From NCBI GenBank assembly GCA_001724265.1, contig MEDY01000096.1:52890-116889 (forward strand): DNA of 64,000 bases, written 5' to 3'. Below, in pieces: positions 1 to 12,912 of this stretch; positions within the stretch are counted from its first letter, which is position 1, and each line of letters starts with the position of its first letter. Source of the DNA: Rhizaria sp. SCN 62-66 (Eukaryota > Rhizaria, unplaced). The notes beneath the pieces were generated by a model. That model did no database searches. It saw nothing but the letters and a program-made list of their open reading frames with translations, and was not told the DNA's origin. The position numbers were made by a program, and so were the translations under genes.

Positions 1-3000
1 CGCCCTCAAAGCAGCGCCTGGCGAGCTCGGCGACCTCGCCCGCCGCGGTTTGGATCGCGCCCACGCGCTGCTCGGCTGAGACCACGCCCGCGAGCGACAT
101 CCCCCCCACGCCCGCGCCGCTCATCGCGCCAGCGCCGCTACCGGCGGCGGCGGCGTCGGCCTGCGCGGAAGAGACCGCGCCGGCGCAGAGTCGGTCGACG
201 TATTCGGCCCATGCGCTCGAACACGTGTAGATGAACGGCAAAACGACCCGCGTGAGCGCGCCGCCGCGCACCTCGCCGGTCTCGAACACGAACTGCGTCA
301 GCACGGTCGACAGCAAGGCGGCGAGCACGTCTTGCACGCCGCCGACCTGCCGCTGCAGCTGGGCGACAAGCCCCGCCGCGCGCTGGCGCCCGCGCGACAC
401 GCCGCGCCCGCCGCCGCGCGCGAAAGCCGCGTCGCGCGAGGAGCCCTCGAGCAGCTTCGTTGTCTCCTTAGTGAAGACAAAGAGGTTCGACAGCGCCTCG
501 ATGGCGAAGACGTGCGCCTTGTGCAGTGCGTGACCGGCCGGGAAGCCGCTGTACAGCTCCGCCGCCGCGGCCAGGTACTGCACGCACGCGCGGAACGAGT
601 CGGACGGCAGCTTGAGCAGCGCGGCGGGCGCGGACTCAAATGCTGCGTCCAGCAGCTGGAACAGCGCGGCGACGAGCTCCGGCCGCGACAGCACGTCCGC
701 GCGGTCGATCGTCAGGATGAACCCCAGCACGGAGCTGAGCATGCGGTCCAGCGACGGGTCGTTGAAGGCCTCGAGGCAGCCCAGCGGGCAGAACCCACCG
801 GACAGACAACGGAACGCGATCTCAAGACAGCTCGCCGCAGCGCTGATCTTGTTGCTGTAGCGTTCGCGCGCGGCGGCGCTGTTGCTGCCGCCGTCACCAC
901 CGCCCGCGGCACCGTGTTTGGCGCCCGCAGTCCCCGCGGTGGTGTCCTCCCCGTTATCATCGTCGTCGTCGTCCGTCTCGGCGTCGACGCCCCCGCGCGC
1001 GTTGATGCCCAGTCCGCCGACGCTGCCGCCCTTGCCACCCGCGCCCGCGCCGGCGTCCGCGCCCGCGCCCGCCGCGCCGCCGCCGGGCCCGCCATGCACG
1101 GCGACCGCGGCCGCGCCCGCGCCGGCGCCGTTGACGCCCGCACCCGCAGCGTTGACCGCGGCCGTGAGCGCGGCGGTGGCGTCGGCGTCGGCGTGCGCCT
1201 TGACGCCCGCGGCACGCGTGCAGTAGACCTCGACGACGAGCGCGCACGCCTTGAAGAAGTGCACGCCCGCGGGCGAAGTCGGTGCGAAGAAGATCCGGCT
1301 CGACCGGTTGTCGGACATCTCGACGAAGAGGCCGAGCACTGCCTCGAGCACGTCTGCCTCGCCCCACCACGCCTCGACGGCCTGCGTGAGCAGCGCAACG
1401 TAGTCCGGAAAGGCCCACTCGAACACGTGGAGGTAGTTGGTGCGCGTGGAGCAGGCAGCAAAAAGTCCATGCAGCGCGGTGCAGAGCCCGTGTGCGAGCA
1501 CGGCGGCCCGCGGGTCCGGCGCGGGCCGTTGCAGCTCCACGGCGAGCAGCCCGAAGCCGGCGTCAAGCGGCAGCAGCAGCGCTGTGAGCTTCGGCTGTGC
1601 GGGGCGCGATCGCGTGACAATCGACGCCAGACACTCGTAGTAGAGTCGGCGGAACGGAGCCAGCCGCGTGTCGCGGCCCAGGGGCGACGCGGTGTGCGAG
1701 TTGAGCAGCGCGGCCGCGGCCGGGAGCCCCCACATGGTGCTGGCAACCGAGTACGTTGTGCTCATGTCGTGCAGCAGCTCCAGCGCCGCCGACAGCACCG
1801 GCTCGCGCCGGTGGTCCGGGTGCGCCCAGTGCGTCAGCGAGCTCGACAGCAGCTGCAGGATCACCCCCACGGCGTCGCGCGCGTTGAACGTCACGATGCG
1901 CGCCAGCGGGGACAGAGGGATCTCGGTCGCCGACCGTGGTACAGGGAACATGAGCGGCATAAGCTCGTCCGCCGTCCAGTCCGTACCTTCGTCGACGAAC
2001 TCCAGGTCGAGCAGGTCGTCGAGACTGCCCGTGATAGTCAGTGAGCCGACGCCGGAGGCCACCGACGACGCCGGGGACGTCATCGTGGGCGTCGCCAGCG
2101 CCTTGCCGGCCCGCCCCGTGCTCTTACCGCCGCCGCTGCCGTGCGGGGGCAGGGGCCGGATCCAGGACAGGGTCTCTCCGATCATCTGGAACACGGGCGC
2201 GGCCGACCCCCGCGAGTGGCGCAGTTGCGAGACGGTGCAGTAGCGCTGCGAGAAAGCGCGCGCGAACGCCAGCAACGCCAGGTCCAGCGTCGGGTTGCGC
2301 GGCGGCACGGCGTGGTTGACCGACGGCGTCCGCAGGAGACTCGCCTCGCCCAAACCCAGCGCACCGCTCGCACTGTTCGCGCCGCCGCCGTTATTCTTGT
2401 TGTTGTTGGCGCTGGAGCTGGAGCTCGCGCCGCTGCCGCATGCCATAGGGGCCGGAAGCCCGTCGAGGCAGACGCCGCTGAAGGCGCCGTCGCCGGGACC
2501 CCAGCCAGGCCGCTCCACGGGGTTTCCGCTGCGGTCAACGGGCACGATCTCGGCCGCCAACAGCGTCAGCACCTGCGCTGTGGCGCCCGCACCGGCGCCC
2601 GCGGCCTGGACCGTCGCGGCAGTGCCGCCGGACTCGGACGCCACGCGCAGCGCCGCGAAGCCCGTTGCCGCCGCGGACTCGAGCTGGCCGTAGACCTGCG
2701 AGTGTGCGGCGGAATCGAAAAACGGGAAATCGGAGATTTCGAGAGGATATATGAGATTATGGGCACAAAGTTCGGAATACAAGTTTGAAATAAAGACATA
2801 AACATCAATTCATATTAACTCTTTTAAATAAAGGTGACAATATGAAGATATAGCTCGCCGCCGTACCTGCGCGGAGATGGCACCGAGCCTGACTGGCAGC
2901 AGAGGGAGCACGGCCCACACGGTCACGGCGATAACCACTTCGGCGGCCTCGAGCGCGTGGCTCAGCCCAGACCGCGTGCGCTGGTCTGCAGGCCGGCCCG

Positions 3001-5954
3001 ACGCGGCGCCTGCGTTGAGCAGCGAGAGGAAGAGCGAGCTGCCCGACAGACCGCCCGTGGCCGAGGCCGCCCCGGCCATCGACCCGCTGCCGTTCACACC
3101 GGCACTCGCTCCACCGGCACCAACACCGGCACCGGTAGCCCCGGCGCCCGCGCCGCCGGCGCCGCTGGTGATGCCCGAAGTGGAGGCCGTGGCGGCGGTG
3201 AACGGCGAGTAGAAGCGCCCACCCCCGCCCGCGCCCCCGCCCGCGAGTGCTAGCGTCGGCCCGAACGACTGTAGGTTCCCCGGATGCACGCCGGGCGGGG
3301 CGAGGGCGGCGGCGGCGGCGGCGGCCTCGGCGGCCTCGCGCGTCTTGGCCGCGCCGTCGCCGATGCCGAACAGCGCGCGCAGCGTCGAGACGCCGCCTAG
3401 CGCGGCCGCGGCGCCGCTCAGCAGTGAGTTGGTCGACAGCGTCGCCGGTCGCGGGCCGCCCAGCCGGTCCGGGGTCAACACAGCCGCCGCGAGCGCGATG
3501 AGGTAGCCCAACCGCGCCTCGCAGGCAAGCGTCTCGACCGCAAACGCGATGCGCTTGGCGGGGGGCTCGGCCGGTAACGAGTCGACGCAGCTGGCGAGCG
3601 CGCGGAAGCCCGCCACTTCGCGCTCGAGCGAGGCGATGAGCGCGTGCGCGCCGCCCGTGGGGTGGAAGCGCGCGATGAGCGCGAGCGACAACAGCTGCTC
3701 GCTGTAGCCGGGCTCGTCCGTCAGCTGCGCAAGTCGCGCCAGCGCGTCCTCAGTGGAATTCGCTGCCGCGGTCGCCGCCGAGATGAAGGTGAAGCGCGCG
3801 GTGATGTAGCTGCCCATGACGTCGGTGGCCGAGTCAAGCACTTGCGTCTGCAGCGGGGCTGCGGCGCCCGCGCCCGAGGCGGCCTCGGCGGCCTTGGTCC
3901 AGAACGCCAGCAGCTGCAGCAGCGCGGGCGCAGTCAGCGGGCCCGCGTCCCCGCGCGCGGCGGCGGCGGCGGCGGCGGCGATGGCGGCGTCGGTGAGCGC
4001 GCGCGTGACCGTGAGCCACTGCGCAACGGCGGCGGCCGCGGGCAGGCTCTGCTTGCTGCCGCCGCTCGTCACGTCCAGTGGCTGTGTGCGGTGCGTCGTT
4101 GAGGGCGGGCTCGCGTCCACAACGGCGATCGACGCGGTCACGGGGCGCATCGGCACTGACGCGCCGGGAGGCGCCTAAGCGTTATGGTCGAGAGCGAAAA
4201 CAAAAATAGAGGTATGCGTGAGTTATATGCAATAAAAGGGAAAATTTTTAATTGGAAACATACAAGTAAAGACACATATACATTTTCATTATAACAAGAG
4301 CTATTGAGAGGACATACCTGCACGCCTGCGTCGTATGCCGCCGCGACGCCCCCGTGGAGGCCCGGCATGGCGCGGGGCCCCAGCGACTGCAGCGAAACGA
4401 GCCGCAGCGGGCATGGCACGGCCGGGTTGAACGCCTCCGTCACCTCGGCCCACGAGAAGGCCGACGTGACGCGGAAGATAAGCCGCGCGGCGACCGTGAA
4501 GAGCTCGGGCTCAGCGCTTAACAGAGGCTCGCCGGACGGGTCCGCGGGGTCGGGGGACGCGAGCGCGGCCAGCAGTGGCATCGCGCCGAGCAGCGAGTGG
4601 CGCAGCGCGCGCGTGTGCGCGGAGGTGTTAGTCCAGGAGGAGGAGCGGTAGCTCAGGATGGAGATCACTACCTCGAGCACCAGCTGCGGCGTCTCGGTGT
4701 CGTCCTAGATAAACACAAAGAGATAAATTGCGCAAAACGGAGGGTTTAACAATAAAGATGAGTAATACATACATTAGTTCGCAATGTCAGATAAAAAACG
4801 CAAGTAATTGCACATTTGACTAACTATGATGCGAATACGCAGATATCATGCGGATATATCTTGCGATTTGTAAGCGTACCTGGTCGACGCCGCCGGCTAG
4901 CGTCCACAGCGCCTGCTGCAGCGCGGGCCCCTCGAGCGCCTCGCGCCAGGGCTTGGAGTTAAGCAGCATGAGCGAGGCCGTGTCATCGGGCCAGTCATCG
5001 GGCGACAGGAAGTGGAAGTCGTATCGCAGGCACGCCTGGATGAGGGTCAACGCGCTCCGGACCACCTTCTTCTGGTCGCCACTGCTCACGGTCCGCGTGC
5101 CGTTGCCGTTGCCGTTGGCGCCGTTGCCGGCGAAGGAAGGCCTGCCCGCGGCGACTGAGTAGAGCACGTCGACGGCGGCGTGAAAGATGGCCAGCAGAGG
5201 AATGGCGCCGAAGGACAGCGTGGCGCGCCGCATCGCCGCGAACGACAGGTCGGCCACGCGCATCGCCGCGTCGGTGGGCCGCGTGGACCCGAACTCGGCC
5301 ACCATCTCGCCCCAGACGGTCATGGCCGCCGCGCAGTGGGCCGGTGACAGCGCGAGCAGGGCGGAGACGGCCGAGGGCACCTGGCGCAGGTCGGTCGTCT
5401 CGCCCCACGTCACGCGGGTCACGCGCGCGAGCACCTGCGCCGCGGCGGCAACGAGGAAGGGCGGGAGCTGCCCCGCGTAGGAAGTGAGGAACTGGAGCAG
5501 CAGCGAGCAGGCGCGCTCGAGCACGTCAAGGGAGAGCTGCTTCCAGTGACGCGTCACAATGCGGCGCAGGCTGCGGCGGCGCCGCGGAGACACGGGGGGA
5601 AGCAAAGAGCGGGAGACAGAACAGTCGTACAGTGAGCGCGTATCAAGCGAAGCTGAGGCGTTTTGTTGGCGAAGGGAAGACGCGAGAGGGGAGTGCGGTA
5701 TACTGGGAAATATGAAAGCAGACAAGAAGAATAAGAGCGTACCTCTGAAGAACAAACTGTAGTGTGTAAGGATCTTGTGTCATTTGCAGCACGTCGAGAA
5801 ACGGCGGCACGTTTTGCGGCGCGATCGAGAACCCGGACAAGGCTTGGCGCGCACGGCGACGCTCGTCGGCGTCGGGAGAGCCGAACAGTGCGCGGCACAT
5901 CGCAGCCATCTGCGCCACAAGGTCCGCTGATATCGCGGGGCCCTGCGCACTCAT
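1..5954 (-). CDS. XPO7: Exportin-7 (RanBP16/17 family) nuclear export receptor, 3' end beyond window
   Basis: Karyopherin-beta export receptor that binds RanGTP and carries cargo out of the nucleus. Five exons fit: 5954-5743, 5570-4880, 4704-4318, 4174-2867 and 2695-1, with donors GTACGC, GTACGC, GTATGT and GTACGG and acceptors in matching phase. The start ATG is at 5954-5952. Alignment to animal exportin-7 is by eye: exon 1 has the importin-beta N-terminal helices; exon 2 matches the region ending in SWRSAFLDSSTLQLFF (here KPWREALEGPALQQALW); exon 4 carries GSYITARF, matching KAYITSRLE; exon 5 carries FEWAFPDYVALLTQAVEAWW, matching the [20 protein letters not shown] block, and MSDNRSSRIFF. 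At least 1,764 residues are encoded before the edge, against about 1,087 in animals; Ala/Gly-rich inserts near 3000-3260 and 950-1260 account for much of this. The C-terminus is missing only because the window ends. Confidence in family is high; exon edges are inferred. Confidence 0.9.
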
Positions 5955-6457
5955 GACGGGATGTCTGTGCGGGGGGCGGTGGAGGTAGTTATGAGTGGTG
6001 CGAAGAGAAAACGCAGTTGATCCAGTGTGTGGTAGGTGAGAATCAGATCGTCCAGTTTTGCATCGAGATATTAGTGGCCATAAACCGAGATTAATAGCTG
6101 TTTAAAATAACAATTAACTATATGATTACACAACGTATGTGGATCTACACGTATTATCTGCGACTGTCGTTCATAAAGATGTGTGCAATTGACGCAGCAA
6201 AACGGGCACCGACATTTGGTGGTTCTGGGGTGTTCCACCGTCAGCTGACCTGAGATTTCCACTTGACTAATGAAACATCATGTCCAGGCGTTATAATTTC
6301 ATCCCCATCACAAAATAGCTAATGAGAATACATTTTAAATACGCCTGCTGCTCTTGACGTTCAAATATTCACACAATCCCCTGTTCTCCGTACGCACGTC
6401 TCCATCCCTCTCCCACCGCCACCGCAGCGCCCCGTCTTCGCACGCCCTGGGCTCCCC
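5955..6457. promoter_or_regulatory. Divergent intergenic region between XPO7 and URI1
   Basis: About 500 bp of AT-richer sequence between two head-to-head start codons. It must hold both promoters and 5' UTRs. I see no TATA box, tRNA or repeat that I would defend. Confidence 0.5.
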
Positions 6458-9400
6458 ATGTCGTCCGAACTCACCCCGCACGGGCTGTCCCGCGCCTCGC
6501 TGAACTACGAGGAAGACATCACCCGCTTTCGCGCCTCGCTGGACTCTCTGTACGCGCTGCACGCGAGCTACGAGGGCGTGCAGTCGACCCTCGCGACGCT
6601 GCCCGACAAACTCTCCCACGACGTCCTCGTTCCACTCGGGCCCAAGGCCTTCGTCCCGGGCCGCCTGCTGCACCCCTCCGAGGTTACCGTGCGGCTTGGC
6701 GCGGACCACTACGCGCGCATGACGGCTCGCGCCGCCGCCGCGCTGGCGGGCCGCCGCAAGGACGCTGTCGCCGGTCAGATCGAGCAACACCACGCGGGGC
6801 TCGCGCGCGCCGCGGCGCACCTCAAGCAGGCCCGCGAGTGGTTCGCCACCGGCGTCGCCGCCACGGCCTCCGCCGACGCGGGCGCGAGTGGCGGCGCGGG
6901 CGCGAATGGTGCCGCCGGTATCGCAGTGCCGATGGGACTGTTGCCGGAGCAACCCGCCGCCTTCATCAACAACAAGAGGGACAACAATGCCAGCAACAAC
7001 AAGAGCGGTGCCAGCGCTGCTGCGGCGGATGGGAGCAAGCCCGAGGTCGGCACACTGGCGCCCAAGCCCTCCGCTGGCGCTGGCGCTGCTGGTGGCCGTG
7101 CGATCGCGACGGCGACTGAGCCTGAGTCTGCGAGCTCTGGCGTGATTGTGACCTCTGCCGATGGGACCAAGTATGCGCTGTCGGTGCAGGGCAAGAACGA
7201 CGACGGCGACGACATTGTTGAGATCACAGAGTTCCTCGACGACGACGACGATGGTAACCACGATGACAACGACGACGACGATTCAGATGATAATGAAGCT
7301 GTTCCTATTCGCCGCACTTCCACTGCGAGCAACGCGACCTCTAGCTCTCGCTCTAACACTAGCTCTAGCTCTAGCTCAAGCAAGATTGGTGCCGGCGCTG
7401 CTAGCGGTGGCGCCGTGTCGCGTGTGACCCTGACCCCGCAAGGCAAGAACGACGACGGGGACGACATCATCGAAATCACGGAGTTTCTCGACGACAACAA
7501 CAACTACAACAACAACGACGACGACGATGAAAACGCGACTGTCACCGACGAATCCCCCGCCCCACGTGTTCCGGACCCACATGTTCCGCTGGGCGAGCAC
7601 ACCGCGCGCGGCCCGCTGGACCCCGTGACCGGTGCGCCCGCCCTCACCCCGCTGGCGGCGGCGGCGGCGGCGGCGGCGGCGGACCCGCGCGCGAGCGAGA
7701 TGCAGCGCGCCTTCTGGGACGGGTTCGCCAGTCAAATCGAGGCCGGCGAGGAGATGCGCCGACGCGAGCTCGAGCTCGAGCGAGAGCAAGAGTTAGCCGA
7801 GGCGGAGAAGCATGCGGCCTCGTTTGTAACCGCCGAGTCCGCGAAAGAGGCTGCTAAGCCCGCGACCGCGACTGTGACCGCGAGCGCTGAGACCGCCACT
7901 GAGAGCACGGATGCGACTTCGCTGCGCGACTCGCGGGGCCGCGTCGTGCGCCCCATCCTCTCCAAGTCGCCGGCCAACCCGGCCACGACCGCGACCCCGA
8001 CCGCCCCCGGCGAGGCTACAGGAGCGTACATGCCGCCGCGGCAGCGCAGCTACCAATACCACCAGCGCGCTAGGTCTGCCGCCAAGTCTGCCGCCGCGGC
8101 CGCCGCGGCGAGCTACGCGATGGCGGAGCGCACGGCAGACACCACGTGCACTCACGGCCGCAACGTGAGCTTCCACGCCTCGTCCGACCGGGGCGGGCTC
8201 AAGAGGGGTATCCCCACCAGGTACGCACCGCGATTATGATAACAATCACAGTATATCACTGGTTTTCACCCACTTTCTCTCAGTGATGCAACGAATTCTC
8301 ACTCAAAATTGTGTTTGATTTTACTTTAATATGGCTTGTATTCGTTTCTCTTTGTTCCACATCTTGCTCACTCAACTGCTCTTGTGTTTGTTTCCTTCAC
8401 TTTTTTTTTGTTTTTTTTTCTTTCTCTCAGGGCTGCGTTCAAGTTGGCCGAGGTTGGTCTGCGCAAGCGCGCGATCAAGGAGGGCAAGCTCTACGGCGAG
8501 CTCGAGCTCACCGAGGAGGACCGCGCCCACTTCGCCACCGTCGACATCAGTGACAGCGACGAGGCAGACACGGAGCGGAGCAGCAGCGCACAGCGCCCCA
8601 CTGTGCCCGCGGGCTTCCTCATCCGCGGCTCTACCCACAATAACAACAACAACAACAACAGCGCAAGTGTCACTGCGAATGCTTCATCTGGCTCTCGTTT
8701 TGGTGGTTCTGCAGTCATTGACACGGACTACTACGACGGGTGCTTCGACGACGCGTCCCCGAGTCGCACGCATAAGTCGCGCGTCCAACACTCTCCGTCT
8801 CAGACGCAGACCAATAACAACAAGGGCGACAACAACGGCAAGAACGGCAACGACGCCACGGTGGCAAACACCGGCAAGAAGTCCGACGCCCAGGCCACGT
8901 CTGCGGCTGCTGCCGCCGCAGCTGCCCCAACCCACGGTCACCTGGACCCGTCCGGCCGCGCCGCAGTGGCCGTGGGCGGGATCACAGTCAAGTCCACCGG
9001 CTTCTCCACCCCGCCCCGCGGCGACGCCCAGGCCGCCGCCCGTGCCCGCCGCGGCGGCGCGCCTCACGGCAATGGCGACGGCACCAGCGGCCGTAACAAC
9101 AGCGGCACCAGCAGCGGCGAGCCCGGGCTGGCGGGGGTCGATCCTGAGGCGTACAGAGCCGTGTCGGCCGCGTTTACTGAGGGCGGCGGCGTCGCGTCGC
9201 CGTGGTCCTCCCCTGAGACCGCAGCGCCGGCCCCCGCATCGGCCTCTGCGTCCGCCTCTGCGTCCGCGTCTGCTGTGGCGGTGCCGATGCCGATGCTAGA
9301 CCCCGCCGAGGACGACGACGATAACGGCGATGGCGACGACGAGGACGCAGGTGCGTATGATAAGGGGCCTGTGACTGCGGCCGAGTTCGATGACTTTGAC

Positions 9401-10993
9401 GACTTTTGGGCTCAGCTGGGCAAGATTACCAGCACTGAGAGTGAGCAAGAAAGGGATAAGGGCAAAAACAAGAACAAGAACAAGACCACCAGTGCTACTA
9501 CGACTACGACTGAGACTGAGACTGAGACTGCAAGTGACGAGGCTGCTGCGAAGGCCGATACCACAAAGCGTCAAACTGACAAGCATGAACCTGGCAAGAC
9601 TGGGGCTAAGACGGCGACCCCGTCCGAACCCCAGCTGGAGACGAAGAACACCGTCACTGAGTCCACTCCTGCCGCAGAGCTCAAGCCTGAGCCTAAGTCT
9701 GGGCTCAAGCCTGAGGCCAATCCTGAGACTGGGGCTGAGGTTGCGCCTGCCGAGGCAGACGCCGCCACGTCTGAGCCCGAGTCGGCGCCGCCGACGGAGG
9801 CCGAGGTCGCTGCGGCCGCGGCCGCGGGACTGGGCATCGGCGCGGACGAGGCGATGAAGCTGCACGCGCAGGTCATGGCGCGGGCGCGGGCCGCGATGGC
9901 TATGGCCACCAGCGCATTCGGATTCGGCTTTGACGACGAGGACGACGACGACGACTTTTACGGCGACGGCGACGGCGAAGGCGATGACAACGGCGACGAT
10001 GACGGCACTGGCAGCGACGCTGATGGCGAGCACGGGGAGATTGAATCCGAAGCAACCGCTCCCAGCCGCGGTGCTGCTGCAGCCGACGACGACGACGTCG
10101 TCGAGTTCGGCTTCGCAAAGTCCCAGGGCGCCAAGCCGTCCAAGCCCAAGCGCGCCGAGTCCAAGTCCGGCGCTGACGGGCCCCTGCTATTCTCCAAGAC
10201 CAAGTCTCGCCCCGCTAATGGCGTGTTCCGGGCCGGCCGCGCCGCCGCGGCTGCTGCCTACGAAGCTCTGGGCAGCGCCAACCTGGGGCCCGAGAAGAGC
10301 AAGAACAAGAGCAAAAGTCTCCATGGCGACAACGACGGCGAGGAGGAGGAGGAGGAGGAGAACAGTGACAACATGAGCGGCAGCGACAGCGACGACAAGG
10401 ACGGTGGCAGCGGCGGCGTGGACATGCTCGGCGGGCGCTATAAATCCATCTCCCTGTCCGCGATGACGCAGCTGATGGACAAGGCGCGCCGCGACCGCGC
10501 GCTCCGTGCCGCCGGGCTCGACGCCGCGGCGCATGGCACTGACAGCGACGAGGACGACGAGCCGGGCGCCCTAGCCTCGGGCTCCCGCGGCCATGCCCCC
10601 GGTCACGGTCGTGACGCAGCGGACGATGATGACGATGATGAGGCGGAGGAGCGCGAGAGTGCGAGGCCGAAGGTGTCGCTGTTCAAGCTCGCACGTAAGA
10701 CTGAGACTCACAGCACTAATACCGGCAATTCCAAGACGGCTGCGAGCGCTGTTGCGAAGGAGACTGACGCAACCGCGTTCACGAATGTTGTTGCTCGGGA
10801 GCGTGCATCCGCGAACAAGAGCACAGATTCGAAGCCTAGTGTTACAAAGATGGCTGTTACTGAAGCTGCGTCCGCTGCAGATGGCAACACGTCGGATAAG
10901 GCGGCTAGAGCAAAGAGCAAACGCGAGTCAACAGAGCCTGCCGCGTTTGGCGATGGTGTTACTGAGCGCGTGCGCCCGTCACGCCGTCGTTAA
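6458..10993 (+). CDS. URI1: URI1, unconventional prefoldin RPB5 interactor
   Basis: Alpha-type prefoldin that works with the R2TP/prefoldin-like complex and RPB5 in RNA polymerase assembly and is tied to TOR signalling in animals and yeast. Two exons, 6458-8220 and 8431-10993, joined in phase 2 at an AG|GTACGC donor and a T-rich TTTCTCTCAG acceptor; 1,441 residues, against about 535 in human. The prefoldin domain lies at residues 1-130: TLPDKLSHDVLVPLGPKAFV followed by PGRLLHPSEVTVRLG closely matches human TLPDKLSYNIMVPFGPFAFM and PGKLVHTNEVTVLLG. Near the C-terminus PKVSLFKLAR (10670-10699) resembles the human RVSKFKAAR segment. The rest is acidic and low complexity with poly-Asp, poly-Asn, poly-Ala and Glu/Lys tracts, and contains two near-identical 18-residue blocks. 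Human URI also has a poly-Asp tract. Stop is TAA. Confidence 0.93.
7190..7495 (+). repeat. Duplicated 18-residue acidic block inside URI1
   Basis: Two copies of GKNDDGDDI(V/I)EITEFLDD at 7190-7243 and 7442-7495, 252 bp apart, in the same frame and differing at one residue. Flanks differ (poly-Asp after the first, poly-Asn after the second), so this is a segment duplication and not a simple microsatellite. Confidence 0.85.
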
Positions 10994-11823
10994 GCTACGC
11001 CTTATTTTTCGGCGACTGTCATGTACACTTTATTCCTTGAGTATGACCGCGCACACAAAGAAGTATCTAACTGGTATCAAGAGAAACCCTCCTCTCCATA
11101 TTAAAATACACATCCACTCTAAGATTAGATGACCGATCGATTGATGTGACAATCTACGTGAACACTTTAAGACATTTTTTTGGGAACATGTACAGTACAA
11201 TTTATAATTCAACAGCACATTCAAAGCGTGACACAAAAAGTGGATAGGGTTATTGGAGAAACATACACAGTTTCAGTGTATTGTTCGGGTCATAAGGAGA
11301 TGACGAGACACAATGGCGCAATGCGCGAATGTGATAAGCAAAAGTTTGAGTTGCAGGAGTGCGGAACATACGTAGACGGAGCTACGTATACTGCTCAAAG
11401 TCCCAGAAGCCCCAACAACAGTACTTTGTCAAATGTGAGTGTGCCTCAAGTAAATCACAATCGTTTTACGACTATAAACTTGTGATATGAGTGCTACAGC
11501 GTGCATGAGAGGGCATCGTACATCGTACATCTGCCGACTCCAAGCTAAGAGACCAAAACACAAAGCAGCGACACACAGAAAGCAAAAATGACGCGGGGAC
11601 AGCTCCAGGACAATATCACGTATGCCGTCATTCCAAAAGGCTCGCGGCACATTAACACAAAATGTTATACGTTAGTTAGGCTTAGTATGCATAACAAAAC
11701 AACAAGCCACACAAAAAAGGCATCTTTCGCGGTCGAAACAAGACAATCGAACAGGCGCGCTATTATGCGCTGCAGCTAAAGAGCGTCACCAGGGCTCGAT
11801 TCCTCAGTGTGACTCTGGACTGG
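10994..11823. other. Intergenic region after URI1
   Basis: About 830 bp between two convergent genes (URI1 and the ARM-like ORF). AT-rich, only short unrelated ORFs. The in-frame continuation of the upstream minus-strand ORF past its TAG runs to a TAA near 11660 with one further TAG; that tail is not clearly coding. Confidence 0.4.
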
Positions 11824-12912
11824 CTAACAGACGAGCTCAAGCATGTCGAATCCGCCGACAAAAAGCTGTGCCACCTCGGGGCCGCGCGCAGCCAGGGAAG
11901 TCACCATCTGCGTCCACGGGATCAGAATCTCGCGGCTCCGGCTCGACTTGTCGCCAGTGCAAAAGAGCTCACAAATCCCCTCCACGCGCGTGTAAGTTAG
12001 AAGCTGCATGATATCAGCATCGTTCGTAACGGCGAACCATTGCTGCAGTAGAGACAGAACAGAAGCCGGTCCCATGCGCCCCAAACCGTTGACATCACGG
12101 AGGTCCCCGAGCACAATATCGAACTCTGAGGAGCCAAGTGGGAAGTCAGCAATATCGTCACCACAAGTCTTAAAAACAGCAATTAATGCTTCATAAATAG
12201 TCTCGCGAGTCGGACCGTCGCTGCTTTGAGTTGATGTGTGGCGCAAAAGTAGGTCGCGAAGCAGATAAAGAAAGCCTGTGGTCGTGGTGGAAGGTACAGG
12301 CGTACCACTTGAGAATAACGAAACCACAACGCCACAAAACGTTTCCTGATAAAAAACAACACCATCGTCATCCTGCATCCTCTGACGCATGTATGTAAGC
12401 ATGTGGTCAAGTGTCACATGCTTGACCGAGACTGCGAGCAGCGGCGACTTCGCAACAATGCGCACAAGACGAAGCAAGGGGACAGCCAAGTGGTGATTGG
12501 CGCCGTTGCGAGAGATCACTTGAGCAATGCGCTCGACATAGTTCACACAAGCAAGTGGGCTCATGTTCTGGGTAGTCGAACCATCACCAGTGGCGACAGA
12601 AGAGTTGGTTGTAGTTGTTGTGGAATTACTCAAGCGGTAATCTGCAAGAAGCGTCAGTACAAGGACAATACCGAGCATGTGCTACGATCCGTCTTCGGCG
12701 CAAGCAAGATCGAGCAGCTGCAACAGCGAATCAATTACCCCGCTTTCTGTGATAATCTGCACGCATTGTGTCTGTAAGTCAGCAGGGCATGCCAGCAGAG
12801 CGCAATAAAGCTTCATCACGCCGGCCGTGTGTGTCGAGAGCGACTGCACGCTCGCAACCGCAGTATGGACGCGCAGAATGCGGCCAAACTTCGGCAAAAC
12901 ACACTCGTTCAT
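11824..12912 (-). CDS. Helical, armadillo/HEAT-like protein of unknown function with an in-frame TAG
   Basis: Two minus-strand ORFs, 12912-12682 (76 residues, ATG at 12912) and 12678-11824 (284 residues), lie in the same frame and are separated by TAG CAC. The joined reading is a continuous leucine-rich helical protein: GVIDSLLQLLDLACAEDGS before the TAG and MLGIVLVLTLLADYRLS after it look like adjacent helices of an ARM/HEAT-type solenoid. Codon use is less GC-biased than in neighbouring genes. The 5' end is uncertain: a GTATGT donor-like site at about 12944 and possible small upstream exons (for example 13155-13201) suggest that the gene begins further upstream, but I could not join them in one frame. 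The terminal codon at 11826-11824 is also TAG. It could be a decaying gene, a sequence error, readthrough, or a TAG sense codon. I do not recognise the family. Confidence 0.5.

Noticed and set aside
332-2044. 570-codon plus-strand ORF over the exportin-7 exon
   Set aside because: Arg/Gly-rich composition typical of an antisense frame in GC-rich coding DNA; the minus strand aligns block by block with exportin-7.
7260-7505. GAC/AAC trinucleotide runs read as a CRISPR-like or satellite array
   Set aside because: They are in-frame poly-Asp and poly-Asn tracts of URI1 without regular spacers.
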